Shown here: piece after piece, positions 35,671-43,037 of the stretch
Layout: each line of letters starts with the position of its first letter
Position numbering within the stretch: position 1 is the first letter of the stretch
IMG/VR virus record: IMGVR_UViG_3300036832_000367
Location: 1-64,000 of that record
Length of the DNA stretch: 64,000 nucleotides
Source: a virus
Strand: one strand, 5' to 3'
Notes under the pieces: generated by a model
Databases searched by the model: none
What the model was told of the DNA's origin: nothing
Seen by the model: the letters and a program-made list of their open reading frames with translations, nothing else
Translations under genes and position numbers: made by a program

Positions 35671-35913
35671 TCATAGCCACGTCTCCACGATTTTCTGGTC
35701 GTCTTCCGGCGAGCGCGCGAGACATGTCAGGTGCATCTCGAATTCGAGAATGTCGCGCAGCATTTGCAGATCGGGTGCGACGATGATGCTGGACGTTGGT
35801 TTCGGACCGTCATCATCGACGTCAAAAAGTCTTGCGACATACTTGTCTGGGTAATCGGATGGATGATCGTAAATCGTCCACATCCGTAATTTAAATTTAT
35901 GTTCGTCAATCAT
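35671..35913 (-). CDS. Hypothetical protein
   Basis: An 80-aa protein. The ATG at 35913 overlaps the upstream gene by eight bases; the longer frame to 35952 would need TTG. It reads KLRMWTIYDHPSDYPDKYVA, then SSIIVAPDLQMLRDILEFE, resembling small conserved phage proteins of unknown role. Confidence 0.75.
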   Translation of the reverse strand: MIDEHKFKLRMWTIYDHPSDYPDKYVARLFDVDDDGPKPTSSIIVAPDLQMLRDILEFEMHLTCLARSPEDDQKIVETWL

Positions 35914-36130
35914 GCTGATCTTGCATTCTTTCGCGCGCGCGTAAGGCTTCAAGCGTTGCCAGCACGGCGTTCATCCGGAGCACTCGTTCCTCCGCTTCGT
36001 CTGGCCCGATTTTGCCTTTCCGCAGCAGCCGGTCGTAGACCGTCTTGCGCTGCTCCAACTCGCGCTTCACTTCCGCGATCTGATCCTGCAATGACACGCG
36101 ATCGATGACGTTCATTTTGATGACGTTCAT
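35906..36130 (-). CDS. Coiled-coil hypothetical protein
   Basis: A 74-aa helical protein beginning MNVIKMNVIDRVSLQDQIAE; the 12-base sequence GATGACGTTCAT is directly repeated at its start, giving two candidate ATGs (36130 and 36115). Residues 14-70 are heptad-like with alternating Glu, Lys and Arg. It starts one base after the previous stop. Function unknown. Confidence 0.75.
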   Translation of the reverse strand: MNVIKMNVIDRVSLQDQIAEVKRELEQRKTVYDRLLRKGKIGPDEAEERVLRMNAVLATLEALRARERMQDQHD

Positions 36131-36131
36131 T

Positions 36132-36563
36132 TCAGGCGCTCCCTTGTGGCGTCGGTTGATAGAGCGATACTAGATTGATCGCGAACTCGCCCGGCTCGAA
36201 TTCCTCGATCCACATTTTCTCGGCCGGGAACGGCACGCCGAATTCCTCGCAGATCATCTTGATGGCATCCGGGTGCGGCATAGCGCCTTTCTTGGAACGG
36301 CCCTCGACGCCGACCGAGAGATGGTAGCAGAAACCGGGTGGTTGCTGTTCGACCGAGAAGTGCGCGCGGAAGCCGCCGGGAAAAACGATGAACTGCGACT
36401 GCGGACAGAATCCCGGCTTGCGATCTTCCAGCTTGACCAGAGGTTTGTTGCCGTCGATTGCCAATTCACGCACCGTTGATAATAACAGCGGGTGAGCCTT
36501 GGCGTGGCTGACTATCTCGGCAATCTTTTCGCGCTCCGTCGCGCCGATTATCAGGGCTGCCAT
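36132..36563 (-). CDS. Conserved hypothetical protein next to the repressor
   Basis: A 143-aa protein. I chose the ATG at 36563 because GGAGG lies just upstream; a GTG at 36578 overlapping the repressor stop is the alternative. It contains PGFCPQSQFIVFPGGFRAHF, then PGFCYHLSVGVEGRSKKG and the phrase CEEFGVPFPAEKMWIEEFEP. No catalytic signature is seen. Its coupling to the XRE gene suggests a shared immunity or regulatory role. Confidence 0.75.
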   Translation of the reverse strand: MAALIIGATEREKIAEIVSHAKAHPLLLSTVRELAIDGNKPLVKLEDRKPGFCPQSQFIVFPGGFRAHFSVEQQPPGFCYHLSVGVEGRSKKGAMPHPDAIKMICEEFGVPFPAEKMWIEEFEPGEFAINLVSLYQPTPQGSA

Positions 36564-36574
36564 CGAACCTCCAC

Positions 36575-36964
36575 TCACCCAGCGATCATCTCTGCCAACG
36601 TCACCATGGCGCGCGCTATGTCGCGGTTCTTGATGTCGGCATAAGCGCGCAACAGCCGCATCGTGGCTGCGTCATGGCCCGACAGCAGCGTGTCAACCCG
36701 ATCTTTGCGCACCGGATTGCCGTCGCCATAGAAATAGGTGATCGGCACCCCCAGCACTTCGGCGATCTGTTGCAGCCGTGACATGGTGATGCGGTTACTG
36801 CCCTTCTCGTATTTCTGCACCTGCTGAAACGAGATGCCGAGGGCCTTGGCCAGCGCATCTTGCGATAGTTCGCGCTCCCGGCGGCGCGTTCGCACGCGCT
36901 CGCCTATCGTGACATCGGCTGCGGTTTTCGTGCGCGGGTCGATTTTTCGCTTCGCTTTCATCAT
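36575..36964 (-). CDS. XRE-family repressor-like protein
   Basis: A 129-aa protein with a full XRE helix-turn-helix at about residues 21-75 (RVRTRRRERELSQDALAKAL, ISFQQVQKYEKGSNRITMSR) and a C-terminal helical part (MVTLAEMIAG at the end) resembling C1-like transcriptional regulators of alphaproteobacterial phages. No peptidase domain for SOS cleavage is present. GGGAGG lies before the start, and the gene overlaps its upstream neighbour. It may be a lysogeny or early-gene repressor; its operators were not identified. Confidence 0.85.
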   Translation of the reverse strand: MMKAKRKIDPRTKTAADVTIGERVRTRRRERELSQDALAKALGISFQQVQKYEKGSNRITMSRLQQIAEVLGVPITYFYGDGNPVRKDRVDTLLSGHDAATMRLLRAYADIKNRDIARAMVTLAEMIAG

Positions 36965-37530
36965 TTACCTCCCGTTGTTAAAGCCGCGCCATGTGCGAGT
37001 CTACCCAGCAGCGCTTCGGCCACTTCGGCGGGCGTGTGCGTTGGCCCCGGCTGCATGTTGCTCGTGATCTCATGCCACTGGCCATTGACATCGAACGGCG
37101 GCGCAAAGATCACGAATGCCTCTCGTTCATTGAACCGAATCAAGCAAGCGATGTCTTCTTCGGCGCGGCGAATCATCCAGCGCCGCAACGCCGGATCGCG
37201 GTGGGCATCGGGGTGTTTCGGATCGACCCAAATCTGCGCCACCTGAATGTGCTGTGTCGAGCCGTCCTCGTTCGAGACGGTGATGAAATCCGGCATGATG
37301 TCGATCACATAGTGCGAGCGGTCCGGGCGCATCAGGTCGGCGGTATCTTCGTCGAGCAGCCAGCGGCAGGACCAAATCTTGCAGTCAAACGGCATGTTGG
37401 CGCGGTTGTAGATCGCGCATCCGGTGCGGAAGCGTTGATGCTTACACTTGTGACCAGCCAGCTTGCCGATGCTCTTGACCGGCAGCAGGCGGCAGCACAG
37501 CGTGCATTCGCCGCAGGATCGGGCTGTCAC
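36961..37530 (-). CDS. Cys-rich metal-binding protein (YkgJ-like)
   Basis: A 189-aa protein. The GTG at 37530 overlaps the upstream stop; earlier starts run through another gene. The N-terminus has CGECTLCCRLLPV followed by further cysteines in HKCKHQRFRTGCAIYN and FDCKIWSCRWL. This spacing is that of the YkgJ-type zinc/iron-chelating family. The rest carries DYVIDIMPDF-like and AFVIFAPPFDVN segments. Biochemical role unknown. Confidence 0.75.
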   Translation of the reverse strand: MTARSCGECTLCCRLLPVKSIGKLAGHKCKHQRFRTGCAIYNRANMPFDCKIWSCRWLLDEDTADLMRPDRSHYVIDIMPDFITVSNEDGSTQHIQVAQIWVDPKHPDAHRDPALRRWMIRRAEEDIACLIRFNEREAFVIFAPPFDVNGQWHEITSNMQPGPTHTPAEVAEALLGRLAHGAALTTGGK

Positions 37531-37976
37531 TTGATCAATCCCTCCTTCTTGGCGCGCCGATATGCGGCGTTGGCCTCGTCTGCGTTCGCATAGGTGCCGT
37601 CTTTCTGAATGCCGACAAGGATCGATGGCGGCATCGGCAACGGCTGATCCAGCGGTTTCCATAAATGCAAAACGTTTGGATGATTGTTGACGTATTCAGA
37701 TTTCGGCGGGTGATACTGCACGACGCATTCGTGCGGCTCCCAGAATTCATCCTTAACCCAGCACATTTCATCCCAGTTCGGCACCCGGTTGGTGGTCGAG
37801 ACCGAAACATGCTCCCACGGATATTCACGATCCCCTGCACTGGCGATGATGGTCAGCGCCGTTCCTTTCGGTCCCCACACCCGGAATGCGCCATTCGGAC
37901 CGTCGCGGCTATCGCTGCGATATTGGCCGTGTCTCATCCGGCCCTGCTCCATTTTTTCCGACAAGGTCTTTTTCAT
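37527..37976 (-). CDS. DUF7694-type conserved phage protein
   Basis: A 149-aa protein with the strongly conserved run WEHVSVSTTNRVPNWDEMCW, then CVVQYHPPKSEYVNNHPNVL and PPSILVGIQ. I recognise this as the widespread phage family DUF7694; no function is established. It overlaps both neighbours by four bases. Confidence 0.85.
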   Translation of the reverse strand: MKKTLSEKMEQGRMRHGQYRSDSRDGPNGAFRVWGPKGTALTIIASAGDREYPWEHVSVSTTNRVPNWDEMCWVKDEFWEPHECVVQYHPPKSEYVNNHPNVLHLWKPLDQPLPMPPSILVGIQKDGTYANADEANAAYRRAKKEGLIK

Positions 37977-38173
37977 TTCAAGTCACCCACAAACGAGATT
38001 AACTGTTGCTCGTCATAATGATTGGTCCACGAGGGATCGTTCATGATGTGAAAAAAGAACGCGGCTTTAGCTTGATCCATGGACCCAGCCTGTTCTCGGC
38101 AAATTGGCCAGAGTATCCGCAGATCGGATCGGCGGTTGGCTCGATCCAAATAATATGTCAGCCATTTGATCAT
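37973..38173 (-). CDS. Small hypothetical protein
   Basis: A 66-aa protein reading MIKWLTYYLDRANRRSDLRI and ending ISFVGDLK. It overlaps genes on both sides by ATGA, which supports it being translated. Function unknown. Confidence 0.7.
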   Translation of the reverse strand: MIKWLTYYLDRANRRSDLRILWPICREQAGSMDQAKAAFFFHIMNDPSWTNHYDEQQLISFVGDLK

Positions 38174-38454
38174 GACGGGTTTCGTTTCTTGGCCTTCATG
38201 GCTTCGCCCCGCGCCCGCTGCACCGCGAGCACGCGACGATCCCCGGCAATCTGGTGCATCTCGTCATCGGTGAGATCGCGCAACATGCGCTGATCGTCGA
38301 ACGCCATCAGGTGCCCGCAGTCGAGGCAGATCGAGAAGTCACCGGGGTCGGGGGAAGCGGCGTCGGCATCGACGGCCCGCGCGGCGTCTAGCTTCGCGCC
38401 GCAACCGGGGCATCGGCTTAACGGCATCCTGCTGCTGTCACGACCTACTTTCAT
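38170..38454 (-). CDS. Zinc-ribbon small protein
   Basis: A 94-aa protein with CPGCG at 15-19 and CLDCG at about 43-47, a two-CxxC zinc ribbon with a roughly 25-residue spacer, followed by a helix (RMLRDLTDDEMHQIAGDRRV) and a basic end. Probably binds nucleic acid or protein; specific role unknown. Confidence 0.75.
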   Translation of the reverse strand: MKVGRDSSRMPLSRCPGCGAKLDAARAVDADAASPDPGDFSICLDCGHLMAFDDQRMLRDLTDDEMHQIAGDRRVLAVQRARGEAMKAKKRNPS

Positions 38455-38458
38455 TTTC

Positions 38459-38962
38459 TCACCCCTTGATCCAGCAATGATCGCCGTGCCACCGCAAATA
38501 GGAGTCGGGCCATCGTTGCCGCGCCTCTTGCCGGGTTAGGCAAGTGTGATTGCGTCCGCGCTCACGATCTACATCAGGCTTCTCGACCGGCTCCGACTTC
38601 GCTTCCGCCGCTACCGGCTTAATGATTTCCGTCTTGACCGGCTTGGGATCGGCCACGGCCTCACCTACTGCGGAGCGGATCGCGTTGCCGGTTGCCCAGT
38701 CGTAAGTCTCGCCCGGCTTGGGCGTGTCCTGCGGAAACGTCTCAATGTCGTGCCGCTCTTTCCATATGCCGTAGTAAAGCAGGCGGTCGGCAAGCTTGGC
38801 GGCCTCGTCGATGGTCATGGTCGAGATACCTGTGGTGGGCGGCGGCTGATCATCCGCGCGCGCCGCCATCACGATCGACAGCAGCAGCAGAACCAAGATC
38901 AGCGTGATCGCGAGGTTAGTCACGATCACGCCTTTCGCCGGTTCGTTATTCTGGTGCTTCAT
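38459..38962 (-). CDS. Single-pass membrane protein, unknown
   Basis: A 167-aa protein. The ATG at 38962 has GAGAAGGG upstream. Residues 18-34 are a membrane segment (LAITLILVLLLLSIVMA). A soluble region and a conserved C-terminus with NHTCLTRQEARQRWPDSYLR and WHGDHCW follow, a Cys/His/Trp ending seen in other phages of this kind. It probably exposes its C-terminus to the periplasm. Confidence 0.7.
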   Translation of the reverse strand: MKHQNNEPAKGVIVTNLAITLILVLLLLSIVMAARADDQPPPTTGISTMTIDEAAKLADRLLYYGIWKERHDIETFPQDTPKPGETYDWATGNAIRSAVGEAVADPKPVKTEIIKPVAAEAKSEPVEKPDVDRERGRNHTCLTRQEARQRWPDSYLRWHGDHCWIKG

Positions 38963-39416
38963 CGCCCTTCTCAACTTCGGCTTCTACAGTCCTGCTCGGC
39001 TCGCCCTTAGCCAAGCGCTGGCGCATCAATTCGGATTGTCGGCGCACGTCTTCGGCCAGACCGGCGTAGGCCTCGATCTCGCCGTAAATCCGCTTGGCTT
39101 CGACTCGGTAATAGTCGGCGGTATCGTTGAGATGCTGGATGGTTTTTTGCAGATAGGCCATCGCGCCTTCGCACTTCTTGGCGAGGTCAATCAATTCGAC
39201 GCCCAAGTTTTCGATGTCCTTTGCCGTCCTTTGGAATTCATTTTCCATGGCTTGAGCACTCAGTTGGCCAGCGGTTCGTGGCTCGACTGCTGGTGCATAA
39301 TTGACCGGTTCGGGTAGTTTCTCCGGCCTGTGCCTTGGCACCAGCCGGGCGATCTCGGTTTCGATCTCCGCTCCACTGTCGCTGCCTTGCTTCAAGAATT
39401 TTGGGATTGTCATCAT
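38946..39416 (-). CDS. Coiled-coil hypothetical protein
   Basis: A 156-aa acidic helical protein with a long coiled coil (residues about 55-135: NEFQRTAKDIENLGVELIDL, YLQKTIQHLNDTADYYRVEA). It starts with an ATG pair and overlaps its upstream neighbour. Function unknown. Confidence 0.75.
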   Translation of the reverse strand: MMTIPKFLKQGSDSGAEIETEIARLVPRHRPEKLPEPVNYAPAVEPRTAGQLSAQAMENEFQRTAKDIENLGVELIDLAKKCEGAMAYLQKTIQHLNDTADYYRVEAKRIYGEIEAYAGLAEDVRRQSELMRQRLAKGEPSRTVEAEVEKGDEAPE

Positions 39417-39622
39417 GATGCTGGTTCCTTCGTTGTGGTGGTGGTGAAGTTTCGTTTAATAGCAGCGACCGCTGCATCAGGATGGTGTGCAATGGCCTCG
39501 CGTTGCACCTTAAACAGCGTTGGCTTTTCCGCCGTCCATCCGCAGATGCAAACGGCGACAAACTCGGCGGGCACTTGCGCGTCCGGAAAGAAGTAAATGG
39601 CGTGACGCAGTTTCTTGGTCAT
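39413..39622 (-). CDS. Small hypothetical protein
   Basis: A 69-aa protein with AEFVAVCICGWTAEKPTLFK, which carries a CxC pair and resembles short metal-binding phage proteins, and a run of five Thr near the end. Its stop overlaps the next start. Function unknown. Confidence 0.7.
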   Translation of the reverse strand: MTKKLRHAIYFFPDAQVPAEFVAVCICGWTAEKPTLFKVQREAIAHHPDAAVAAIKRNFTTTTTKEPAS

Positions 39623-40072
39623 CTAGTGCCTCGTTGCGGTGCTGGGCGGCAGCAGTCCGGTCATCGCGCCGCCCAGCGTGATGTCATTGTGAAATTGCAG
39701 AGGCCCGAGGGACGCGCGATCGCCGGTCCTGACGATATCGCGCGAAGCGCTCATGGTGCGGCCGTTGGAATCCTCGCCGAAATAGCTCACGACTTCACGG
39801 CGCGATGTTGCGGTCGGAGTGATCGTGGTCACCCAAGCTTCAGCGATGAAAACGTAAAGCTGCGGCTTCGATTCGGCGAACCACTCGCGCATCATTTCGG
39901 CGGCGACGTGCTTGTCGGGATGCGGCGGCTCGATCATCACTAAGTCATTCTCCCGCGTCACAACGTGATAGATCGGCGGCAACGTTTCATCGCCACGGCG
40001 AAATTCCTGCGCGGCGTCAAACACCCGCTCGGATGTTTTTGAGAGTGACTCGATGATGTTCCGCAGTTCCAT
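39623..40072 (-). CDS. Hypothetical protein with a paralogue at 58732
   Basis: A 149-aa protein starting at the ATG at 40072; the longer open frame runs through gcrA and is not real. Key phrases: LPPIYHVVTRENDLVMIEPP, HVAAEMMREWFAESKPQLYV, FIAEAWVTTI, REVVSYFGEDSNGRTMSASR. The protein at 58732-59193 follows the same plan (LPMYHAV, YVFMDEAWRVEL, DRREIVMFSAENRRGEMLTA). No enzyme motif is recognised. It is transcribed away from gcrA across a 115-base shared region. Confidence 0.8.
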   Translation of the reverse strand: MELRNIIESLSKTSERVFDAAQEFRRGDETLPPIYHVVTRENDLVMIEPPHPDKHVAAEMMREWFAESKPQLYVFIAEAWVTTITPTATSRREVVSYFGEDSNGRTMSASRDIVRTGDRASLGPLQFHNDITLGGAMTGLLPPSTATRH

Positions 40073-40115
40073 GGCCGCGACCGTCTGGCTTATTCCGGCA
40101 TTTGTCAAGTGTAGA

Positions 40116-40144
40116 TTGTCAGAGGTTAATTTTCTGTGTATAAA
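40116..40144 (+). promoter_or_regulatory. Sigma-70-like promoter of gcrA
   Basis: TTGTCA (40116-40121), a 17-base spacer, and TATAAA (40139-40144). A ribosome-binding site AGAAGGGG follows before the ATG at 40188. The same 115-base gap serves the leftward gene at 40072, for which no clear promoter was found. Confidence 0.6.
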
Positions 40145-40187
40145 TGTCGGCAAGGCGACCGACTCGGGAAAGAAGGGGATGTAACCC

Positions 40188-40634
40188 ATGGACTGGACCC
40201 CGGATGCGATTCGCACGCTGATCGATTTATGGAACGGCGATTCGGTATCGGCCACCGAGATTGCAAGGACTATCGGTACATCACGCAATGCGGTCATCGG
40301 CAAAGCGCATCGACTCCAACTAGCCCGCAAGTGGGGCAAGCCAGCCGAAACCCCACGCAAGCAGAAGCCGCCGCCAAAGAGGATTGCCAGAATGTTTACA
40401 CCGAAGCCGCCGACCCCGCAGCCCGAGCCGGAAGTGGCTACCGAGCCGGTTGAATATCTTACCCTGCAATATTGGCACTGCCGCGCCATCGTTGACGGCG
40501 TCGGCAGCGATGGGCTTGTGCTGTCGTGCGGCAGGCGAAAGGTCGAGGGATCATCCTATTGCGCGTCGCACAGCCGCCAATATCTGGGCAACCGGCGCGA
40601 CGAGCCCGCCGCCCGCGCTCTAATCGCGCGGTGA
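40188..40634 (+). CDS. gcrA: Phage GcrA-like cell-cycle regulator
   Basis: A 148-aa GcrA family protein. The N-terminus (MDWTPDAIRTLIDLWNGDSV, then ATEIARTIGTSRNAVIGKAH and RLQL) is the GcrA helix-turn-helix. A Pro-rich linker leads to the C-terminal part (HCRAIVDG, VLSCGRRKVEGSSYCASHS), which in GcrA contacts sigma-70 domain 2. Host GcrA works with RNA polymerase at promoters carrying methylated GANTC. A phage copy may redirect host or phage transcription with the cell cycle. It is the only rightward gene inside a leftward block. Confidence 0.9.
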   Translation: MDWTPDAIRTLIDLWNGDSVSATEIARTIGTSRNAVIGKAHRLQLARKWGKPAETPRKQKPPPKRIARMFTPKPPTPQPEPEVATEPVEYLTLQYWHCRAIVDGVGSDGLVLSCGRRKVEGSSYCASHSRQYLGNRRDEPAARALIAR

Positions 40635-40838
40635 ACCATCCGGCAAACGGGTGACCGCAACGTTACTCCACATGGCGGTGGAACGGTGCGTCCGGATGAC
40701 AAAGGTTTTGTCCGGCCCGTCTGGTAAAAGTTCTTCAAGTGCGTCGTTGTAAAGCTTGGCAGCCTCGCGAAGCTTGGCCATGGTTTCAAGTTGCTTGTCG
40801 GTCGGCTTGATATATTCGTAAGTCGATGGGTGTATCAT
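40620..40838 (-). CDS. Acb2/Tad1-like small helical protein (candidate anti-CBASS)
   Basis: A 72-aa protein; ATG 40838 overlaps the upstream gene by ATGA and AGAAGGGA lies upstream. The pattern TDKQLETMAKLREAAKLYND, then ALEELLPDGPDKTFVIR and STAMWSNVAVTR matches the two-helix hairpin family annotated Acb2/Tad1 (DUF7681), whose characterised members form hexamers that sequester cyclic nucleotide signals of CBASS and Thoeris defence. The call rests on the helix pattern and the MWxNxAxTR-type ending; ligand binding is not shown. Confidence 0.6.
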   Translation of the reverse strand: MIHPSTYEYIKPTDKQLETMAKLREAAKLYNDALEELLPDGPDKTFVIRTHRSTAMWSNVAVTRLPDGSPRD

Positions 40839-41005
40839 CTCGTTTCCCTTCTTCGTTCTAGTGCTTGCCAAATTATCCGTTCGATCTCGCCTTCCTCACA
40901 AAACCATCGCGAGGCGATGTCGCAGGTGTTCTCGCCGCGCCTGAACAGCATCAGGCACGACTGTTCCAGCAGTCGTGCCTGTTCGTCTTCGACGACTGTC
41001 GTCAT
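40835..41005 (-). CDS. 56-aa protein between RecT and the Acb2-like gene
   Basis: A short gene with ATGA overlaps at both ends: its ATG (41005-41003) overlaps the recT stop, and its TGA overlaps the start of the next gene. It reads MTTVVEDEQARLLEQSCLML, then FRRGENTCDIASRWFCEEGE and IERIIWQALERRRETR. The middle resembles a helix-turn-helix (ENTCDIASRWFCEEGEIERI). It is probably a real small regulator or accessory protein; function unknown. Confidence 0.65.
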   Translation of the reverse strand: MTTVVEDEQARLLEQSCLMLFRRGENTCDIASRWFCEEGEIERIIWQALERRRETR

Positions 41006-41982
41006 GTGCGCGGCAGGAACTTACCCTTGAACTCGTTGGTGTCGGCAACCGAGATGCCGATCCTTATCCTGATCGCGCGCTGTTCTTCGCTGTTGAACCA
41101 TGCTGCTGCTTTGGTCGCGTCCGACTCATCGCGGAGAATTGCCGCCGCATAATCGAAATAGTCCTGCGGCGATTTTAGTATTTCGCCGGATGAATCTTCC
41201 TGCTTGGGTGGCGGCGGTGCGTCCGTCTCCGCCGGTCTAGCGAAGGCGTCCTGAATCTGCCGCGCGGTGCGGCGCTGGCGCAGCTTGGGCGGCTCCGGCT
41301 CGTCCTGCTCGACATCCGGCCCACCATCAGCCTCGTCCATCACCACGCTGTCAGGCACCGGCAACAGCTTGGTCAGGCGGCGGATCGCGGTCTTCAGCAT
41401 CATCTGCTCCGGCCACTTCTGCCATGGGCTGTCCTCGCGCCCGGCTCGCGATTCGCTGCGGATGCGTGCCATATCTTCCGGCGATACCACCGCGACGAAA
41501 AACCCGCCCTCGACCGTGGTCGCCGCCGCGTAGGTCTCGACGATAGCGCCAGTGCCCGGCCCCTTGTCGTGCAGGAAATGCGGACCGGTTTCGTCGGTCC
41601 AGACTCGCCAGTCCCGATCATCCTTGCGATGGAAATCCGCGCCGATCCACCGGAAATGACCGCTGCGCTGAAACCTTGAGACCAGTCCGCGATACATCGG
41701 AATCCAAGTCGCGGTGCCCTTGAACGGCACGATTGCGCCATTAACGCCGTCCGGCAGCAGACCGTCTCGGCAGGCTTTCATCAGCGCTAGCCATAGCGAG
41801 TCGAACGAGACTCTTTCCAGTAATTCCGGCGACTGCTGCGCGGCGGTGACGATGGCGCGGCGCATCTGCATGAATGAAACTCCGGTGCCTTCAAGCGCGG
41901 CCTCGATCTCGCTTTGTCGCGCGGTGAGTTTTGCCCGGAGGATTACGATGGGTGGCTGGCGGGTTGTCAGGCTGTCGGTCAT
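41002..41982 (-). CDS. recT: RecT-family single-strand annealing protein
   Basis: A 326-aa RecT/Redbeta-type recombinase. Typical run: MRRAIVTAAQQSPELLERVS, then LWLALMKACRDGLLPDG, AIVPFKGTATWIPMYRGLVS, GPGTGAIVETYAAA and WQKWPEQMMLKTAIRRLTKL. It anneals single-stranded DNA made by the partner exonuclease (42093-43037). The C-terminal 110 residues are acidic and Pro-rich, probably for protein contacts. Confidence 0.93.
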   Translation of the reverse strand: MTDSLTTRQPPIVILRAKLTARQSEIEAALEGTGVSFMQMRRAIVTAAQQSPELLERVSFDSLWLALMKACRDGLLPDGVNGAIVPFKGTATWIPMYRGLVSRFQRSGHFRWIGADFHRKDDRDWRVWTDETGPHFLHDKGPGTGAIVETYAAATTVEGGFFVAVVSPEDMARIRSESRAGREDSPWQKWPEQMMLKTAIRRLTKLLPVPDSVVMDEADGGPDVEQDEPEPPKLRQRRTARQIQDAFARPAETDAPPPPKQEDSSGEILKSPQDYFDYAAAILRDESDATKAAAWFNSEEQRAIRIRIGISVADTNEFKGKFLPRT

Positions 41983-42124
41983 GGTGCTGTCTTCCTTTCT
42001 TGTTGATGGTGAGGAACGGGTTGAGTTCTCGCAGAAACTCGGCGGTCGCCCGTTTTAGTTCGGTGGTCCCCTGCCGTATTTCGTGGGCGAGATCAGCGAC
42101 GGTCTGTTTCTTCTTCTTCGTCAT
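41891..42124 (-). CDS. Small basic protein between exonuclease and RecT
   Basis: A possible 77-aa gene with AGGAAGG upstream of the ATG at 42124 (an ATG at 42130 is also in frame). The first 45 residues (MTKKKKQTVADLAHEIRQGT, then AEFLRELNPFLTI) look genuine. The remaining 30 lie inside recT in another frame and look like a shadow, so the true end may be functionally irrelevant or the gene degraded. Confidence 0.45.
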   Translation of the reverse strand: MTKKKKQTVADLAHEIRQGTTELKRATAEFLRELNPFLTINKKGRQHHDRQPDNPPATHRNPPGKTHRATKRDRGRA

Positions 42125-43037
42125 CGTCATTGCCTTCCTGCTTGATTCTCAGTCGACGAAACGATGCCTCTTTCACGGTGTGCGCCTTACGATGCTGAAG
42201 CTTGAACGTCACTTTCCAGCCCGGCACGAGAACGCGTTCGGCGTCGCCGATCTTGTCCTTGATTTCATTTTCAAGCTTCCCGCAAAGCCGCTCGGCGTCC
42301 TTTAGCTCCTCACACACTTTCTGGCGCTGCACCAGCAATTCACGCATCCGATTGTCATGGCTGAGATCGAGAACCCTACCGGGCGTTTCGCGAGGATAGA
42401 GCAGTGAGATAAGTTCATTGTCGCGCTCGTAATCGATGGTCGGCGTCGCGTCGTGATCGAAGGCGTGCCAGAACGCGCCGGTTGCTTCAATGATGCGATC
42501 GATCACGCCCTGATGGCGCTCGATAAGATGGGTCTCGACCGAAAAATCGCTCCACTCGCCAACCGGCATCACGGCGATCATGCCCCATTGCGCGCCGGTC
42601 AAGTGCATCTCGACGGCGAGTTGCAGCAACACCCAGAGCGGCGGGCCTTCCGACCAGTGGCGTTTGAAAGCCGACACGCCAGCGGTCTTGACTTGCAGCA
42701 CGCCGCGCTTGTCCTCGCTGTCGGGACTGATGAAAAAATCCGGCGTTGCGCCGAGTCTCAGATCGGGATCATGGAAATAGGACCGCGCCTTGATGATCGC
42801 CCAATTCGGATGCAGTTCGCTAACTTCTTCCGCGACCAGATTTTCCAGTCGGTTGCCCCTGCGCATCGCGGCGTTGGTGACGACCGGTGGCGTCAGTTGC
42901 TTTTTCTGCGCGTAAAGTTGCCCGATGGTCATGTAGGGATGCGAAGCAAACAGCGCGGCGACAACGGACGCGGTCACGTCTTGCGCGCGCAATGCCTGCC
43001 ATTGCTCTGGCGATGTGATTGGAATTTCTTCGATCAT
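42093..43037 (-). CDS. YqaJ-type viral exonuclease
   Basis: A 314-aa PD-(D/E)xK exonuclease. It opens with ITSPEQWQALRAQDVTASVV, then ATPDFFISPDSEDKRGVLQVKT gives the catalytic Asp and the ExK-like QVK, and LQLAVEMHLTGAQWG follows, as in YqaJ/lambda-Exo proteins. It would resect double-strand ends for RecT. The last 100 residues form a coiled coil with an acidic tail. GGAGG lies upstream. Confidence 0.9.
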   Translation of the reverse strand: MIEEIPITSPEQWQALRAQDVTASVVAALFASHPYMTIGQLYAQKKQLTPPVVTNAAMRRGNRLENLVAEEVSELHPNWAIIKARSYFHDPDLRLGATPDFFISPDSEDKRGVLQVKTAGVSAFKRHWSEGPPLWVLLQLAVEMHLTGAQWGMIAVMPVGEWSDFSVETHLIERHQGVIDRIIEATGAFWHAFDHDATPTIDYERDNELISLLYPRETPGRVLDLSHDNRMRELLVQRQKVCEELKDAERLCGKLENEIKDKIGDAERVLVPGWKVTFKLQHRKAHTVKEASFRRLRIKQEGNDDDEEEETDRR

